A stretch of 64,000 bases of DNA, taken from positions 4,996,501 through 5,060,500 of the forward strand of contig NC_134028.1 in assembly GCF_964204645.1 (NCBI RefSeq). Direction: 5' to 3'. The translations under genes and the position numbers were made by a program. Position 1 is the stretch's first letter; every line of letters begins with the position of its first letter. The stretch is from Tubulanus polymorphus. Taxonomy: Eukaryota > Nemertea > Palaeonemertea > Tubulaniformes > Tubulanidae. Positions 36,201-47,779 of the stretch are shown in pieces. The notes beneath the pieces are model-generated. The model did no database searches. It was not told the origin of the DNA and saw only the letters and a program-made list of their open reading frames with translations.

Positions 36201-38370
36201 ACGGACGAGCCTTACGTTGTTACATTGACTGTATGACTAAATTGGTCTCAGACTGGTCTTAAATCTAAGCTATGACTTTGCAGCTGGCCACAGGATTTAA
36301 TTTTTAGGGGGAATTTCCTTTCTTTTGCTGTCTATGGGTTGGCGAGTTCAAATTCTTTAACAAAAGATTCTTGTCAAATTCTATGGGCCATACCACGGAT
36401 AAGTATCTTCGAGTCTGTTGCATGAAATGTCAATAAATTTTCGTTTACATAGCCGACTTTGTCGTCGTGGATGAAATGGACTGTACAGGAACCCGGCCAA
36501 GTTGATCGTGTTTCTGGTTCAGTTTGCGGTCAGGATCCGAAATATTGCTCCAAACCGATGTCTGTAACTCCGTTTAAATGGAAGGATGATATTACTAAGT
36601 GGCCTGTAAGTAGATATACATAGATATTTCAGTTTGAATTGTTACATGTACATAATTGATGCTGGATCTTGCCAGTAAGTTAGATATTACTAATGCTACA
36701 TAGTGTTTAGAAGCAACCACTTATCGAATGTTAATTAGGGAAGTTTTTTTTCTCAAATTTCTTTTAGATCTGTGAGAATACTCGGAAAGCATCAAATTCC
36801 TCGCGACACATGACATGTGAATTGTTGGGACATCCATGTTGTACAGGTATACAAGGCGAATGTATGATCACTACCAGAGAACATTGCACGTTCATCAGAG
36901 GTTATTTCCACGAGGAAGCTTTCCTCTGTTCACAGGTAATCAATAGAATTTATATAGACTGATAGTTTGTATAGCCATACGCGTTAGATGTTGTTAGCGT
37001 ATAATGATACGTCTGTGTTATGGATCAATAATATTGATCACTTGACATTTAGATCTATCAAAGGGTTACTGACTATGACATCTGATGTAATTGAGTTGAT
37101 CTCTGCTGATCAGAGGAAAGGATCCCAACAGATATTTTTCAATGAGGGGATGCTGATTTCACAAAACATGTATCCTAGAATAATATTAGGGCCTTTTCGG
37201 ATTGCTCATTTCACATGACTGATTTTCTAGCTACCCTATAATCTGGATGATCTCATGAATCAAGTTATATATTAGTATGCTGAACAACAGAGAATCATAA
37301 TATGTTGAATTATACATGTACAATAACACTTCTGTATGGCAATTTCAACTTTTCCAGGTGAAATGTTTAAAAGAGATTTGTGGAATGATACCATTTGCTA
37401 ATGCTGATTATCCAGATCAGTTTTATAGATTCTGGACATCATTGTTTCTATCAGCAGGGTAAGTTATTTCAGTCTACTGTGGAAGTGCCTGTTGCTTTAA
37501 TCAATGTTAAACCTATGAAAATTTACCGATTTTTCAGATTGTTCCATTTGTTGGTGACTATACTGTTCCAAATACTCGTAATGCGAGATTTAGAAAAGAT
37601 GGCTGGACCGATCAGAATCGGCGTCATATACATGGGTAGTGGTGTCGTAGGAAATTTAGGCAGCGCTATATTTCTTCCTTATCTTGTAGAGGTATGTTCG
37701 GCTAGTAATGAGTAAAATGCGCTTCGTTATCACTACTTGATTCACTGTAAAAATGTGTGAATTGTAACATTTTGGACCTAGAAATTTCTTCGATTCACTC
37801 AGGGAATTTTTGTTATCGCATTCAGGGAAAACACAGGAGATTTGTAAATGGGTGGAAAGTAGCCACCCTGTAAAACTGATCCTATTCGTACATCTTTGGT
37901 GTAATTTCAATTGTTTTATTTATGTATTTCAGGCAGGACCAGCTGGATGTCAGTTCGGTGTTCTAGCGTGTTTACTCGTCGAGTACGTTTCCAATTGGAA
38001 ACGTATCGAGCGGCCGTGCGCCGGAGTCGGCAAATTAATCGGCGTCATCATGGTGTTATTCATCCTCGGTTTACTTCCTTGGATAGATAATTACGCGCAT
38101 CTGTTCGGGTTTTTGTTCGGTTTATTGTTGTCGTTTCTTGTGTTGCCGTTCGTAACGATCGGCTCGCAGGACCGACGCAATCGAATCATCACGCTCGTCA
38201 TTTGTTCGTTCTCCATTCTGGCGTTGTTCGCGATGTTGATCGTGTTGTTCTACGTCGTGCCGATTTACGAGTGCAAGTTCTGCTCGTATTTCAATTGTAT
38301 TCCGTTCACAGCGACGTTCTGCGAGAACATGGGAGTCCAAATTCGACGAGTTAAAGACGACATCAAATAA
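33263..38370 (+). CDS. Inactive rhomboid protein (iRhom)
   Basis: ER and Golgi membrane pseudoprotease; in animals iRhoms control trafficking of ADAM17 or EGF ligands. Exons: 33263-33477, 33766-34057, 34139-34288, 34648-34778, 34900-35154, 35514-35631, 35731-35805, 36028-36189, 36453-36605, 36768-36935, 37358-37458, 37538-37691, 37933-38370; 803 residues. Layout: cytosolic N terminus to about residue 350, TM1 at about 353-375, a Cys-rich lumenal iRhom homology domain ([32 protein letters not shown]), then the rhomboid TM core. The catalytic GxSG is GPAG at 660-663, with the Pro typical of iRhoms and no Ser, while the second-site His (about 714, in NYAHLFG) remains. This combination identifies an iRhom rather than an active rhomboid. 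One ancestral gene corresponds to vertebrate RHBDF1 and RHBDF2. Confidence 0.94.
33528..33651. repeat. Small inverted repeat in iRhom intron 1
   Basis: GACCAGTCTTAAGATTTAAG at the left is the near-complement of CTTAAATCTTAAGATTGGTC at the right. A related fragment (GACTGGTCTTAAATCTAAG) occurs near 36250. Probably a MITE. Confidence 0.55.
37735..37870 (+). repeat. Dispersed intronic repeat, copy 2
   Basis: Related to 4785-4910 (shared GAATTGTAACATTTT and CACTCAGGGAATTTT, and a G/C-rich CCACCCTG end). It lies in the last iRhom intron. Confidence 0.6.
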
Positions 38371-40213
38371 TGACACTCTCGATTCTTAGAATATAAAATG
38401 CTTTTTATCCTCAGTCTACGTATATAGTATAAAATACTAATGAATGTTAAATATTCTGCGCCAATTCATCCTTCTTCGCGAGGAGTCAAACTCGATGCCT
38501 CAAAAATCAACCAATACAGTGGAACCTCGTTATAACGAACTCGGAGACAACGATTCATCATTAGCAAATATAGAATTTCGTCCCAAGTAAGAAAATTTAA
38601 TTAATTTCATACTGGATATAACGAACTATCGGTTATAACTGAACACGTTTTCTGGTCCCGTGAAATTCCTTGTAACGAGGTTCCACTGTATATGGTATTT
38701 TGAAACTGCATTATCTCTGAAAATCTACTAGAAGCATCAACTTTCTGTGAGATCGTATGAACCCCTGCCCTTGTAGACATGCAAAAATACCCTGTTGTAG
38801 ATGTCATCTACAATATTAGTGATAGTGCATGAATAGTTGCGCTCTCAGTCTACTTGGACAATGGTTCATGGTCCTGTGGTGGTAGTATGAAAGATGCCAT
38901 CACAACAAACCCTGCAGAGGAAGATTCATCAATATCTGATATAACACAAGACGTAGGTGTAGCAAACCCTCAGGAAATATGTTTTACAATGTATTAGTAA
39001 TCGTATCGTATTATGTCATATGAAATAAGTGTTTCATGTAAGATGCTAGGATAGGAATTGAAGCAACATCATATAGGTATTGTATGATATATCAGTATTG
39101 GTGAGTGAGGGGAATAATTCAACTTTTGCCTCTTCATATCTCTACTTACTTTTTCACGGCTTTTCGTTCACAATATTTTTATCAGCTGATAAATCAAGAA
39201 TGTAATCTGGTAAACCTGAATTCACTCTAGTGTGAATAAAGATCAATAACTAATCGTCCATAGTAGAATAGAAATCAATATCAGAATAAACATGTGCAAT
39301 GTACAGTGTAGATTTGGATATTTTTATAAAGTTGACTGAAGATATTTTTACATACACTTTTTAATTTAATTTATACCGTAGTTTTCCATTATACACATGT
39401 AGTTCATATTGGTGATTATTTAATATTCACACTATTTGATTTAATGAATTGAATACTTAAATATTAATGAATTACAAAAACATGAAAGAAAATAAGTGAC
39501 GCTCCCTTAAGTGATGTTGCCCAGTCATAGTTCACCCATTCATTGCACAGCTGTTTAAGCTTCTGATTGGTACTGCTAATTTTTGTGTGATGATGCTGTG
39601 CGAATTGCTATGCACAATGTCTATTATGGTAGGAGTTACAATCCCTGTAATGCAGGACGACACTTGTCTGGTAGATTTTAATTTAGCCATACACGTGGAT
39701 GAGAACATGTGTATTTACAAGTTGAAGATATTGAATATTGTTTAACTATGATAACATAGAGGGGCATTCAGAAATTTTTTTACTACTTGTCTTCAATGAC
39801 CATGTATTTAGAACTTGATAATAGTGAAATTCGAATGTGCTTAAAATCTGCTGGCTTAATAAGATTAAATAATTATATTAATAATTATTAATATTGATAA
39901 GATTAAAGCTAAGGAAAAATATAAATTGTTACTCATGACATGTAGTTTATGTGATTTCTTTTTGAAAATAATGTATTGTTTTGTAATGTCATAAATCAGC
40001 TTGATGTATTTTTTTGTGTATAATTGTTTCTGCTTTGCAATCATGACGTTTGGAATACCGGGTATGGAAGCCATTTTAAGTGATACCATATCTTAAAATA
40101 TGACAGTTTATATAGGAACTTCTGCTGAGCGGTTTTACAATTTTGACTTCACTCAATTATCATTTTGTACTCAATTTGCACTCATAAACTGCTTATCGAA
40201 AAATAAAAACAGA
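38371..40213 (+). other. iRhom 3' UTR and convergent spacer
   Basis: Candidate poly(A) signals for iRhom are at 39235-39240 and near 39283. The MITE at 38517 would lie within this 3' UTR. Beyond about 39.3 kb I see nothing but AT-rich sequence before the opposing gene's poly(A) signal. Confidence 0.45.
38517..38688. mobile_element. Tigger/pogo-like MITE
   Basis: 172 bp bounded by CAGTGGAACCTCGTTATAAC at the left and the complement at the right, with TA on both sides as target duplication. These termini are characteristic of the Tc1/mariner Tigger/pogo group. It has no transposase, so it is nonautonomous. Confidence 0.85.
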
Positions 40214-40219
40214 TTTATT
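40214..40219 (-). terminator. Poly(A) signal for the 40976-42323 gene
   Basis: Minus-strand AATAAA, about 760 bp after the stop codon. A 73-codon frame at 40312-40533 would lie in this 3' UTR; an acceptor-like GATTTTCAG lies in it, so a 3' alternative exon is possible but not supported. Confidence 0.45.
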
Positions 40220-40975
40220 TCAAATCCAATTTTTTAATTGATTTATTTCTACCTGCCGAGGATGATCTAAAATCTTCCATTGTAAAATATCGAGTCAACA
40301 CTACAGAGAAATTAATGATTTGTCCGAGTCGTAACCGATGTTCGAACACGAAAATCCACATCCACACAAAATACTGCTATCGCTAAAAATAGAGCCGTGT
40401 TTTGACATCTCTGCGATTCACTAGGAGTGCAAGACATTGTCCTTTGATCGTAACCAGCCAAATATAATCCAGTAGGTGGCTTAATCAATTCTTGCTCTGA
40501 AAATCCAGCCATAACAAGTTTAACTAAAATCAATGTCCTCAGCGGATAAATGAATATAACCGAAGATATGCGACAAGAAGCTGAACAAAATCATAGTGCA
40601 ACCTGAATTTTATTTTGTCAAAATAATTCTATTATCTAAAGTTATTTGACACGTGTTGGGCCACATGGGCACCTCACTAAGTGTTTGGCTCATAAGTCAA
40701 CTAATAAGCTCACATTAGATAATGTAATAAAAAAACAACTGACAACACATTGTTATATAACAACATTCATTTCACAAATATACAGCACTGACTTAGTATT
40801 CTATAGCAAACATCCTAAAAAGTGATTGACATTTCCTTTTAAATGCTGCAAAGAGTGACTAACTATCATTAGTGGATGGACTTTTTCAATATATCATCTA
40901 ATGAACACGCAATTAAGATAATATCAAAGTAGCATTGTAGTAAAACTAAAGCATCTAAACATTTACTGGATTCAC

Positions 40976-42323
40976 CTATTCAGCGGGTTTATCATTTATA
41001 CATTTTTTATCTAGATGCGCTACGTATTCTTTTCCGATTAGCAATAAACTAGTGCCGGATATCAGACCGAAAAATGACCTCATGTATACGCATTCGGGAA
41101 GTAGCGCTTTCGTCGTCGCCCAAAGCAACACCGATCCGAAGTTAAAAACGACGGTTCCAAAGATACTGTACATTATCCGTTGATACGCAGATGCTGTTAT
41201 CATATGTTTACGACTGTACAAGTAAAGACCGACTCCGAGATGCGCGTTGAACCATAATTTGTTGGACACTAGGAGTTCGTGAGGTGCAAAGAGACTGAAA
41301 TGAGAAAACAACAGCGAATTAAAAGTCATCTTTGTTAGAAATGTGAAGCAATTGGAGTTTAGGTGTGCTTGACTACAACCCTGTTCGGGTAACACTAGTG
41401 CCGTATAGCAGGAAGGTGATCTAAACTGCAGTCAGATCAAAAAGGGAGTTGCACAAATGGTTGAGAAATGAAAGTTTTAGTTTCTAACATTTGTTAAAGA
41501 ATCTCGAAAGTAAAAATCGAAATTAACGCAATAATCACAGACTAATGTCTATTTATTAATTGATGAGACCTGTTTTTCTGGGATATTTTGTTTACTTTTT
41601 GGGGTACATACCTCATTTATGTCTTAACAGAATGCCAAAAATCGCGGACAACAACTGAATATCCGATATATTTCCAGTTCTGTACCAATTAGATGGATTG
41701 ACAAAAAGACTCCTTAAGTCCAGTTGAATGAGAGAGAAAATCCTCCATTTTGTCAAATTTCTTGGATTTGAACATTGTTACCATGCCTACGCCACCCTGA
41801 TTTAGTTGTTGAGACCCCACAAGAAAAATAACTTCATTTCGTAGGCATGGTGACAATGTAAAAATTCAAGAAATTTCACAAAATGGAGGATTTTCTCTCT
41901 CATTCAATTGGACTTAAGGAGTCTTTTTGCCAATCCATCTAATTGGTACAGAACTGGAAATATATCGGATATTCAGTTGTTGTCCGCGATTTTTGGCATT
42001 GTGTAAAGACATAAATGAGGTATGTACCCCAAAAAGTAAGCAAAATATCCAAGAAAAACAGGTCTCATCCATTAATAAATAGACATTAGACCTATCACCG
42101 AGCACCGAGTCGGGAAACCCGGAAGTGAATAGAATTTGGTAGGAAAGTTGCTTATTTCTAGCTAAAATACTTACTTTTTGTACAGTCTAGGGTTCATTAT
42201 GTTGACAGAAAACGCCAGGTAACTCGCCCCACCAACTGCTGGCATAAAACGATACATGACATCGTCTAATTTGATATTTTTCAGGTTTTGCAGCGAAAAC
42301 TTACTTTCTATGGGCGCGGCCAT
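40976..42323 (-). CDS. Small multipass membrane protein, unrecognised
   Basis: Two exons, 42323-42175 and 41294-40976, give 155 residues starting MAAPIESKFSLQNLKNIKLD. The join adds AA and T to make Asn, with good GTAAGT and CATTTCAG sites. Hydrophobic segments are at about 28-45, 66-80, 92-113 and 121-140, so three or four membrane spans are likely; the N terminus is amphipathic and the tail charged (HLDKKCINDKPAE). I do not recognise the family. The gene is head to head with a tetraspanin, 261 bp between ATGs. Its 880-bp intron contains the hairpin at 41542-42089. The first ATG, in GCGGCCATTTTG context, is the only start in frame. Confidence 0.8.
41542..42089. mobile_element. Long hairpin with 250-bp arms
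   Basis: Arms 41542-41791 and 41840-42089 are inverted copies at high identity (a scatter of single mismatches and no length change seen), around a 48-bp loop. It lies in the intron of the minus-strand membrane-protein gene. The arms show no ORF of note and no clear terminal motif or target duplication. It may be a foldback element or a recent inverted duplication. Confidence 0.9.
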
Positions 42324-42584
42324 TTTGAATTTTTCATAACCTCGTCGAGTCTTTTTATTCCTATGAATTTTTCCATTAGAACACTTTCGAATGCTAAATG
42401 TCGAATAAGAATAGGTTTATAAAGTAAAAACAAATCCGTCGCTGCCAATTAAAGTTTCAATTTTTACTTATTTTCGTTTATTAAAATGAGACTATTGAGT
42501 GACGTCACACGGATAATGGTGGCGAAAGAAGAATAATGAAAGATGTTGTGGCTGATTTTGGCAGCGGAATAAAAACATTATTAA
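42324..42584. promoter_or_regulatory. Bidirectional promoter with CRE
   Basis: 261 bp between divergent start codons. It holds a full palindromic CRE, TGACGTCA, at 42500-42507; at the left edge GCGGCCATTTTG resembles the YY1-type motif often seen around start sites. No TATA box stands out. Confidence 0.6.
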
Positions 42585-45500
42585 ATGGAAATGCCTCATC
42601 CTCCGCAAAGAGATCAATACTCGAAATTTACGAGTAAAATGGCCAAACGTCGGAGAAGAGATCGGTCGGAAGTCAGCTGCTGTATCAAATATCTTCTATT
42701 TGGATTTAATGTTTTGTTTTGGGTAAGCATAGAGATAAATAATGACTCGAACTGTATTGTAAATAAGCGTTTTAATGTCACATTTGAAAATGAGAAGCGC
42801 GACTCCAGAGTTAGTTATATTTACTGGGTTCTGACCTTTAACCCTAGTCCTTAATAACCTCTGTGATAGTCTGAATACCAGACGATATAGGCCTATGCGG
42901 GTTCCCCTTTTTGTTTGGGAACAACAGCTAAATAATTAGATACATTACTTGCGAGTGCCATTAGTAGGTAACCTAAAAATATAGTTAAAAAATGGCTGTC
43001 AAAATTCTAGTATTTCTTCATCAGAACAAAGAACGAATGACACTATTGAAATATGTTGTATTTAATTTTGAGCTGCAACTGTGGATCCTGAAAACCAGTC
43101 ACTCTGACATGAAAACTACATGAATCATAAACTTGATTCATACATACTTAACATATAAGCTGTTTTTTTCTAGACCACCTTTTTAATTTTTTGGTGTTGG
43201 CAATGGTGAAAACTTTAGCTAATAACATGTACGGAAGTTGTTTTATTTATAAACCTGCCCTCAGCAGGATTAGGATTAGGGTACTTATAGATAGTGTAGT
43301 TACACTATGGTTTTGGAAAGAGCCTTGGTGGTCTAGTGCGCTGGCAATATGCTGGTCCGGGTTTGAATACTGAACTGTCGTTCCTAATTGAAATAATTCT
43401 CTTCGAAGCCACCTGCCGTCTAAATTCAAATAATTCTCAAACACATCTCTTTTTTATTCAATTTTCAGTTTTCCGGAATTGGAATATGCGCGGTTGGAAT
43501 ATGGGCCTGGTCGGAGAAAGACGTGTTTTCAAATTTGAGTCAGTTGACGACGGTCACTGTTGATCCGGCATTGATTTTGATAATCGTCGGAGGAATAATG
43601 TTAGCTATTGGATTTACTGGATGCACGGGTGCTCTACGCGAAAACACATGTCTATTACTTTTTGTAAGTATGATAATGATGACTTCAAATCATTTAAGCA
43701 ATTTTTAGGCACGCTCGAAGCGCTTCCTCCTCAATGACTTGCGAAACAACCATATTTTCTAAATTAGTCAGTGCTGTATCTATTAGGGAAGCACTATGCG
43801 GGATGGGCCTCCTGAAATGTATTTGGAAAGTTCCTACTTGGAACCCAGCGTGGTCAAAATATAGGCCCTACCCTGAAAAATATTTTCATTCGATTCCAGA
43901 CTTACATTTCACCTTTTCGGATACCGGTACATCGATTCAAATGTTTGTTTCAAATCGAATTTGATGATAGTAATTTCATGAAAATAATGATTTGTTGCTT
44001 GAAAGCGCTTTACATTAATAGAAATCTTAATCAATGAATTTACCGGTAATCTTATAATTATCCTGTAAACCTGTTCTTCTTTTGCAGTACTGTGTTTCTA
44101 TAGGAGTAATATTCTTCTTCGAGCTAATCAGTGGAATATTAGGATTTGTCTATAAGGAATGGGTAAGCGTTGGTGTATTTTCACAGGGATGCGCGGCTAT
44201 AGGGTTCGGCGTCATATGTGTGATGATGTTTTTGATATGGATTTATGATTTCAATTAACAGCTGAAAGAACAGATGAAAATCCAATTCCAGTTCATTATT
44301 ACGAACTATCGAGAGGATTCCGATTTACAGAATCTCATCGACTGGGTGCAGGCTGAATGGGTAAGTATTCAATACCGATTATATTCATATTTTGTTCAAC
44401 CCTTCACTGGCGCTATCCCGCATAGGGTGTATCAAATTTCCAAGGATTTTCCGAAAATACGTGACTGCACCTTCAATCAATAAGTAGGTGCTGCCGATGT
44501 CACATCTCCCCTTTGCGTCGTATCATCATTTCTTAGATTTTCCAAATTTTAGTCTGTTTAAGTATGTACAGTTGACTTCGCTCAAGTCGTTTCTTCTGGG
44601 ACTGTAAAGATTTTTCCGACTTAAGTGATATCTCAGTTGGATATTATGTACTCCATATACGGTGTCACAAGAAATATTTTGAAAGACATCCGAGTTGAAG
44701 GGGTTAACTGTATGATAGTGAATTTTTCTGTTCGGATCAACCCAGATAATACAGAAACCTGTAGTGAAAGAAATAAGAATTCTCAGGATTTCTTTTTGAC
44801 AGATTTTCACCTCTTGATTCTACTTCGTCGGTATTTTTTATGAAAATCTGGAATTAGTCCCCCGTCGTAAAATTCCCAGAGGCAGAAAATCTGCCATGCA
44901 AGAAGTACCATGTAAAAGATTGGGGCGGGGGATATACACTGGGTATATTTTACACGGGGGAATTTGACCTTGATGGATTTCTTCCTTAGGGAATTTTTAC
45001 ATTAGGGGCTTTAAAGTTTATGTTCACACCGGCAGGGTTACCTGCTCGTAGATTGTCATGCCTGGAGCCATAAGTACGGTGTACGCGATATTTGATAAGG
45101 TTATAACTCAGAACATCGTGTCATTGTCAAGTTTCATTGCGCGCGCAAATTTTTTCGGGTGATGCTCTTACTGGAGATTACATTACCACGCGACATTCAC
45201 GACTCTGCAGATGGTGTGTCTGCGTAGCTTTCATTCGCCGTAACAAAGATATGAATTGAATTTCTCCATCAGCTTTTCCCTCAACCCACTTTCATCCTGT
45301 AGCCTTAATACTGGTTCGTACTTCAAACATAAAATCGAATGTGCATCTGTTCTCGTCGTCGTCTATCTCTCTCGTCGTCGCTGTAAAGAAGAGGCGTTTC
45401 GCTTGGGAGAGTTTTATTTGAATTTGTAGATTAGTCTGACTGCTTCTAAATATTTAGTCGATAAAGAACTCGGCTGATAAAAGCAATTCATTGTTGTCTA

Positions 45501-47779
45501 TTATAACATGTGTTTAGCGAAGCTCGATGGAGATTTATGTAGGTTTCTGTGTGTACGCACACAACAGAAACACGGTTTACATTTTTCCCCATCTTTAGTT
45601 TTTAAGCGAAATTTATCCCTTCAGACACCATTGAAATTATCATTTTCTGTTTTGTTTTTAGCGAGGTGTTTCTACTTCAGGAACTCCTTTTGTTTATACT
45701 GAGATAGAAACACTCGAAAGTCAACAGTTGAAGTATTTTCTTGAAATAACAGAACGGAAAAAACGATACTGAAAATGTTTAGATAGTTGAATAACCTCCT
45801 ATCGAAGTGTAGTAACTTGGAATTATCGAAATAAAAGTCCATCATAGATAACACTTAACAAAACTGGTTACAAAAACTAAACATAAGGAAACATTTTTAA
45901 GATCAGCAGTACCCGGGTAATCCCAATTTTTGTTTATCTTAGGTTATTGGATTTGCTAATATATATCATAGAAATGTTGATCCGTGATAATGACCACTGG
46001 GACTAGTCACTCATATCATGATAACCACTAGGACTGGTCACTCACATGATGACCACTAGAATGTGGTCCAAATATTAAGAAGTCTCGTGAAATATTTCAA
46101 ATTTTGGTTTATATGCGCAAAAACACTGGCAATGGTTAGTCTTTCTTGGATGATGACATTACGATAAGAATTATTGTACAAGTATCATGTATGAACTATT
46201 GATGTATTTATTGTAAACTTGTATCAGTCAGAGTGATGTGGGCTTCAAACACTGATCTCTATTTGTGAGTGAGCGTGAGTGAGTGGAATGAGTCACAGGC
46301 AAATTGATTCGTCAGTTTCAACGACGTCTTTTTCTAATATCATCATCCGGTTTCTCTGTAAATGCTGGTGGCTGATGCTTCTTAGAATGTCAGAGGATGG
46401 ATTTACCTCAAATATCAACGACGACGCATTTACTGCTCTTTTCAGCTTTAACTTGTGTCTGTGTGTGTAGTCACTTTCATCCAAACCGAAGAACTTTTTA
46501 ATCCTAGCTCCACACCCTTAGTGATTAAAGGGTTCACTGATCCTGGTGTGCTTAGGGGTGTGCTGAATTTATTTTTAGTTAACATATTACTTTATTATGC
46601 ACATAACTAACGTGACATGTTTTTTGTGGTATATTTCTAGTTACAATGTTGCGGCGTCGATGGGGCTGATGACTGGGATTTAAATATGTATTTCAACTGC
46701 AGCTCAAATTCCAAAAGCGCGGAGAGATGTGGCGTGCCATTTTCCTGCTGTAAGCCACAACCCGGGGTAAGCATGTAATACAATACTCTTTTGTTGACGT
46801 GTCAAGCATTTTACAAAACGTTTTTTAGTTACTTGGAATTCAGTAGTATTTTTTAAATAACTCTCAATACTAATTTTTTTTTTCAGAGTGATTTTAAACA
46901 AACATCATATAGGGTAAGATTTTATTGCTGTTTCAGTACTCTCGATTATTCGTTCATTTATAGAAGATATCATTTAATTTTCTCTCTGTTTTGGAAACAG
47001 CCAAAACTTCGTACAAAGTTTTGTAGGATGTCTTAAGAGACACAAGAATTTTGCTTCCAGTATAATAGATATGTGATTCATGTTTCTTTTACTTTTAGGA
47101 GAATCTCATCAACAAACAATGTGGTTACTATGTCCGCCATCCAAGTCAGGTAATTCATTAAGCAAAGCTGTGATTTTCAAATTATGCTGCTTTAGTGAAT
47201 GAAGTATAGCACATTGTTTTTATTTTTTTAGCTAACGTATTTACCTGAGAAGATCTATACAACAGGCTGTTTATCGGCCGGTGAAAAATGGGTTTCAGAA
47301 CATTTGATACCTGTAGCTGTTGTATTAGTAGCTATAGCCATAATACAGGTAGGTTTTTCGATCTTCCCTGAACATATCTTTAACCTTTTAATGCTCCTGA
47401 ATTCTAGCTAGCACGTAACCACGTGTTCACGAGTAGGACTCTTATTTCCGTGGCACTCTGCATCCATGATGAAATTGGATTCCTGTGATTGATGTCTTCA
47501 GATTGCTCGTACCGGTAGAAGCTTTGATGTCGCCTCCTCTGGAGAGATGTCTTATATAGATATAGGCTTGGGACGTGGTAGCAATTAAGCTACTAGAACC
47601 AGCGAAAATATATTTCCGCAGAACGCTACAATGCTGCACAGGCTCAAATCCACAACCTAGTATCGAAGACTAACCAGATCTTATGTTATAATGTTTTGTT
47701 TGATTTTCAGATCTTAGGAATATGTTTCGCACAGAATCTAAGAAGCGATATATTTGCACAGCGAGCGAAGTGGCAATAA
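42585..47779 (+). CDS. Tetraspanin, TspanC8 type (TSPAN5/14/17/33-like), with apparent frameshift
   Basis: Four-span membrane protein; TspanC8 members escort ADAM10 and set its substrate choice. Exons: 42585-42722, 43469-43663, 44088-44162, 44262-44360, 46642-46766, 46887-46913, 47099-47149, 47232-47348, 47711-47779. Family phrases: [53 protein letters not shown], the eight-Cys large loop ([19 protein letters not shown]) and [14 protein letters not shown]. Exon 5 lacks one T: after the GAT at 46678-46680 the next triplet is TAA, whereas the family needs Asp-Leu-Asn there and the downstream frame is +1. Exon 5 is 125 nt rather than 126. A sequencing error or a real null allele would both explain it. 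The 27-nt exon 46887-46913 may be optional. Confidence 0.9.
43318..43375 (+). repeat. tRNA-like (SINE) fragment
   Basis: TGGTCTAGTGCG resembles an A box and GGTTTGAAT a B box, at tRNA-like spacing, in tetraspanin intron 1. It does not fold as an obvious intact tRNA. Confidence 0.35.
44569..44710. mobile_element. TA-flanked MITE in tetraspanin intron 4
   Basis: CAGTTGACTTCGCTCAAGTC at the left and the complement of CAGTTAACCCCTTCAACTCG at the right, with TA on both sides. 142 bp; the TA duplication and CAGT ends suggest the Tc1/mariner group, distinct in sequence from the element at 38517. Confidence 0.65.
45985..46062 (+). repeat. Short tandem repeat
   Basis: About two and a half copies of a roughly 33-bp unit with GACCACTGGGACTAGTCACT-like cores, in tetraspanin intron 4. 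Confidence 0.6.

Noticed and set aside
40312-40533. 73-codon minus-strand frame as a separate gene
   Set aside because: It fits inside the 3' UTR between the 40976 stop and the 40214 poly(A) signal and has no family resemblance.
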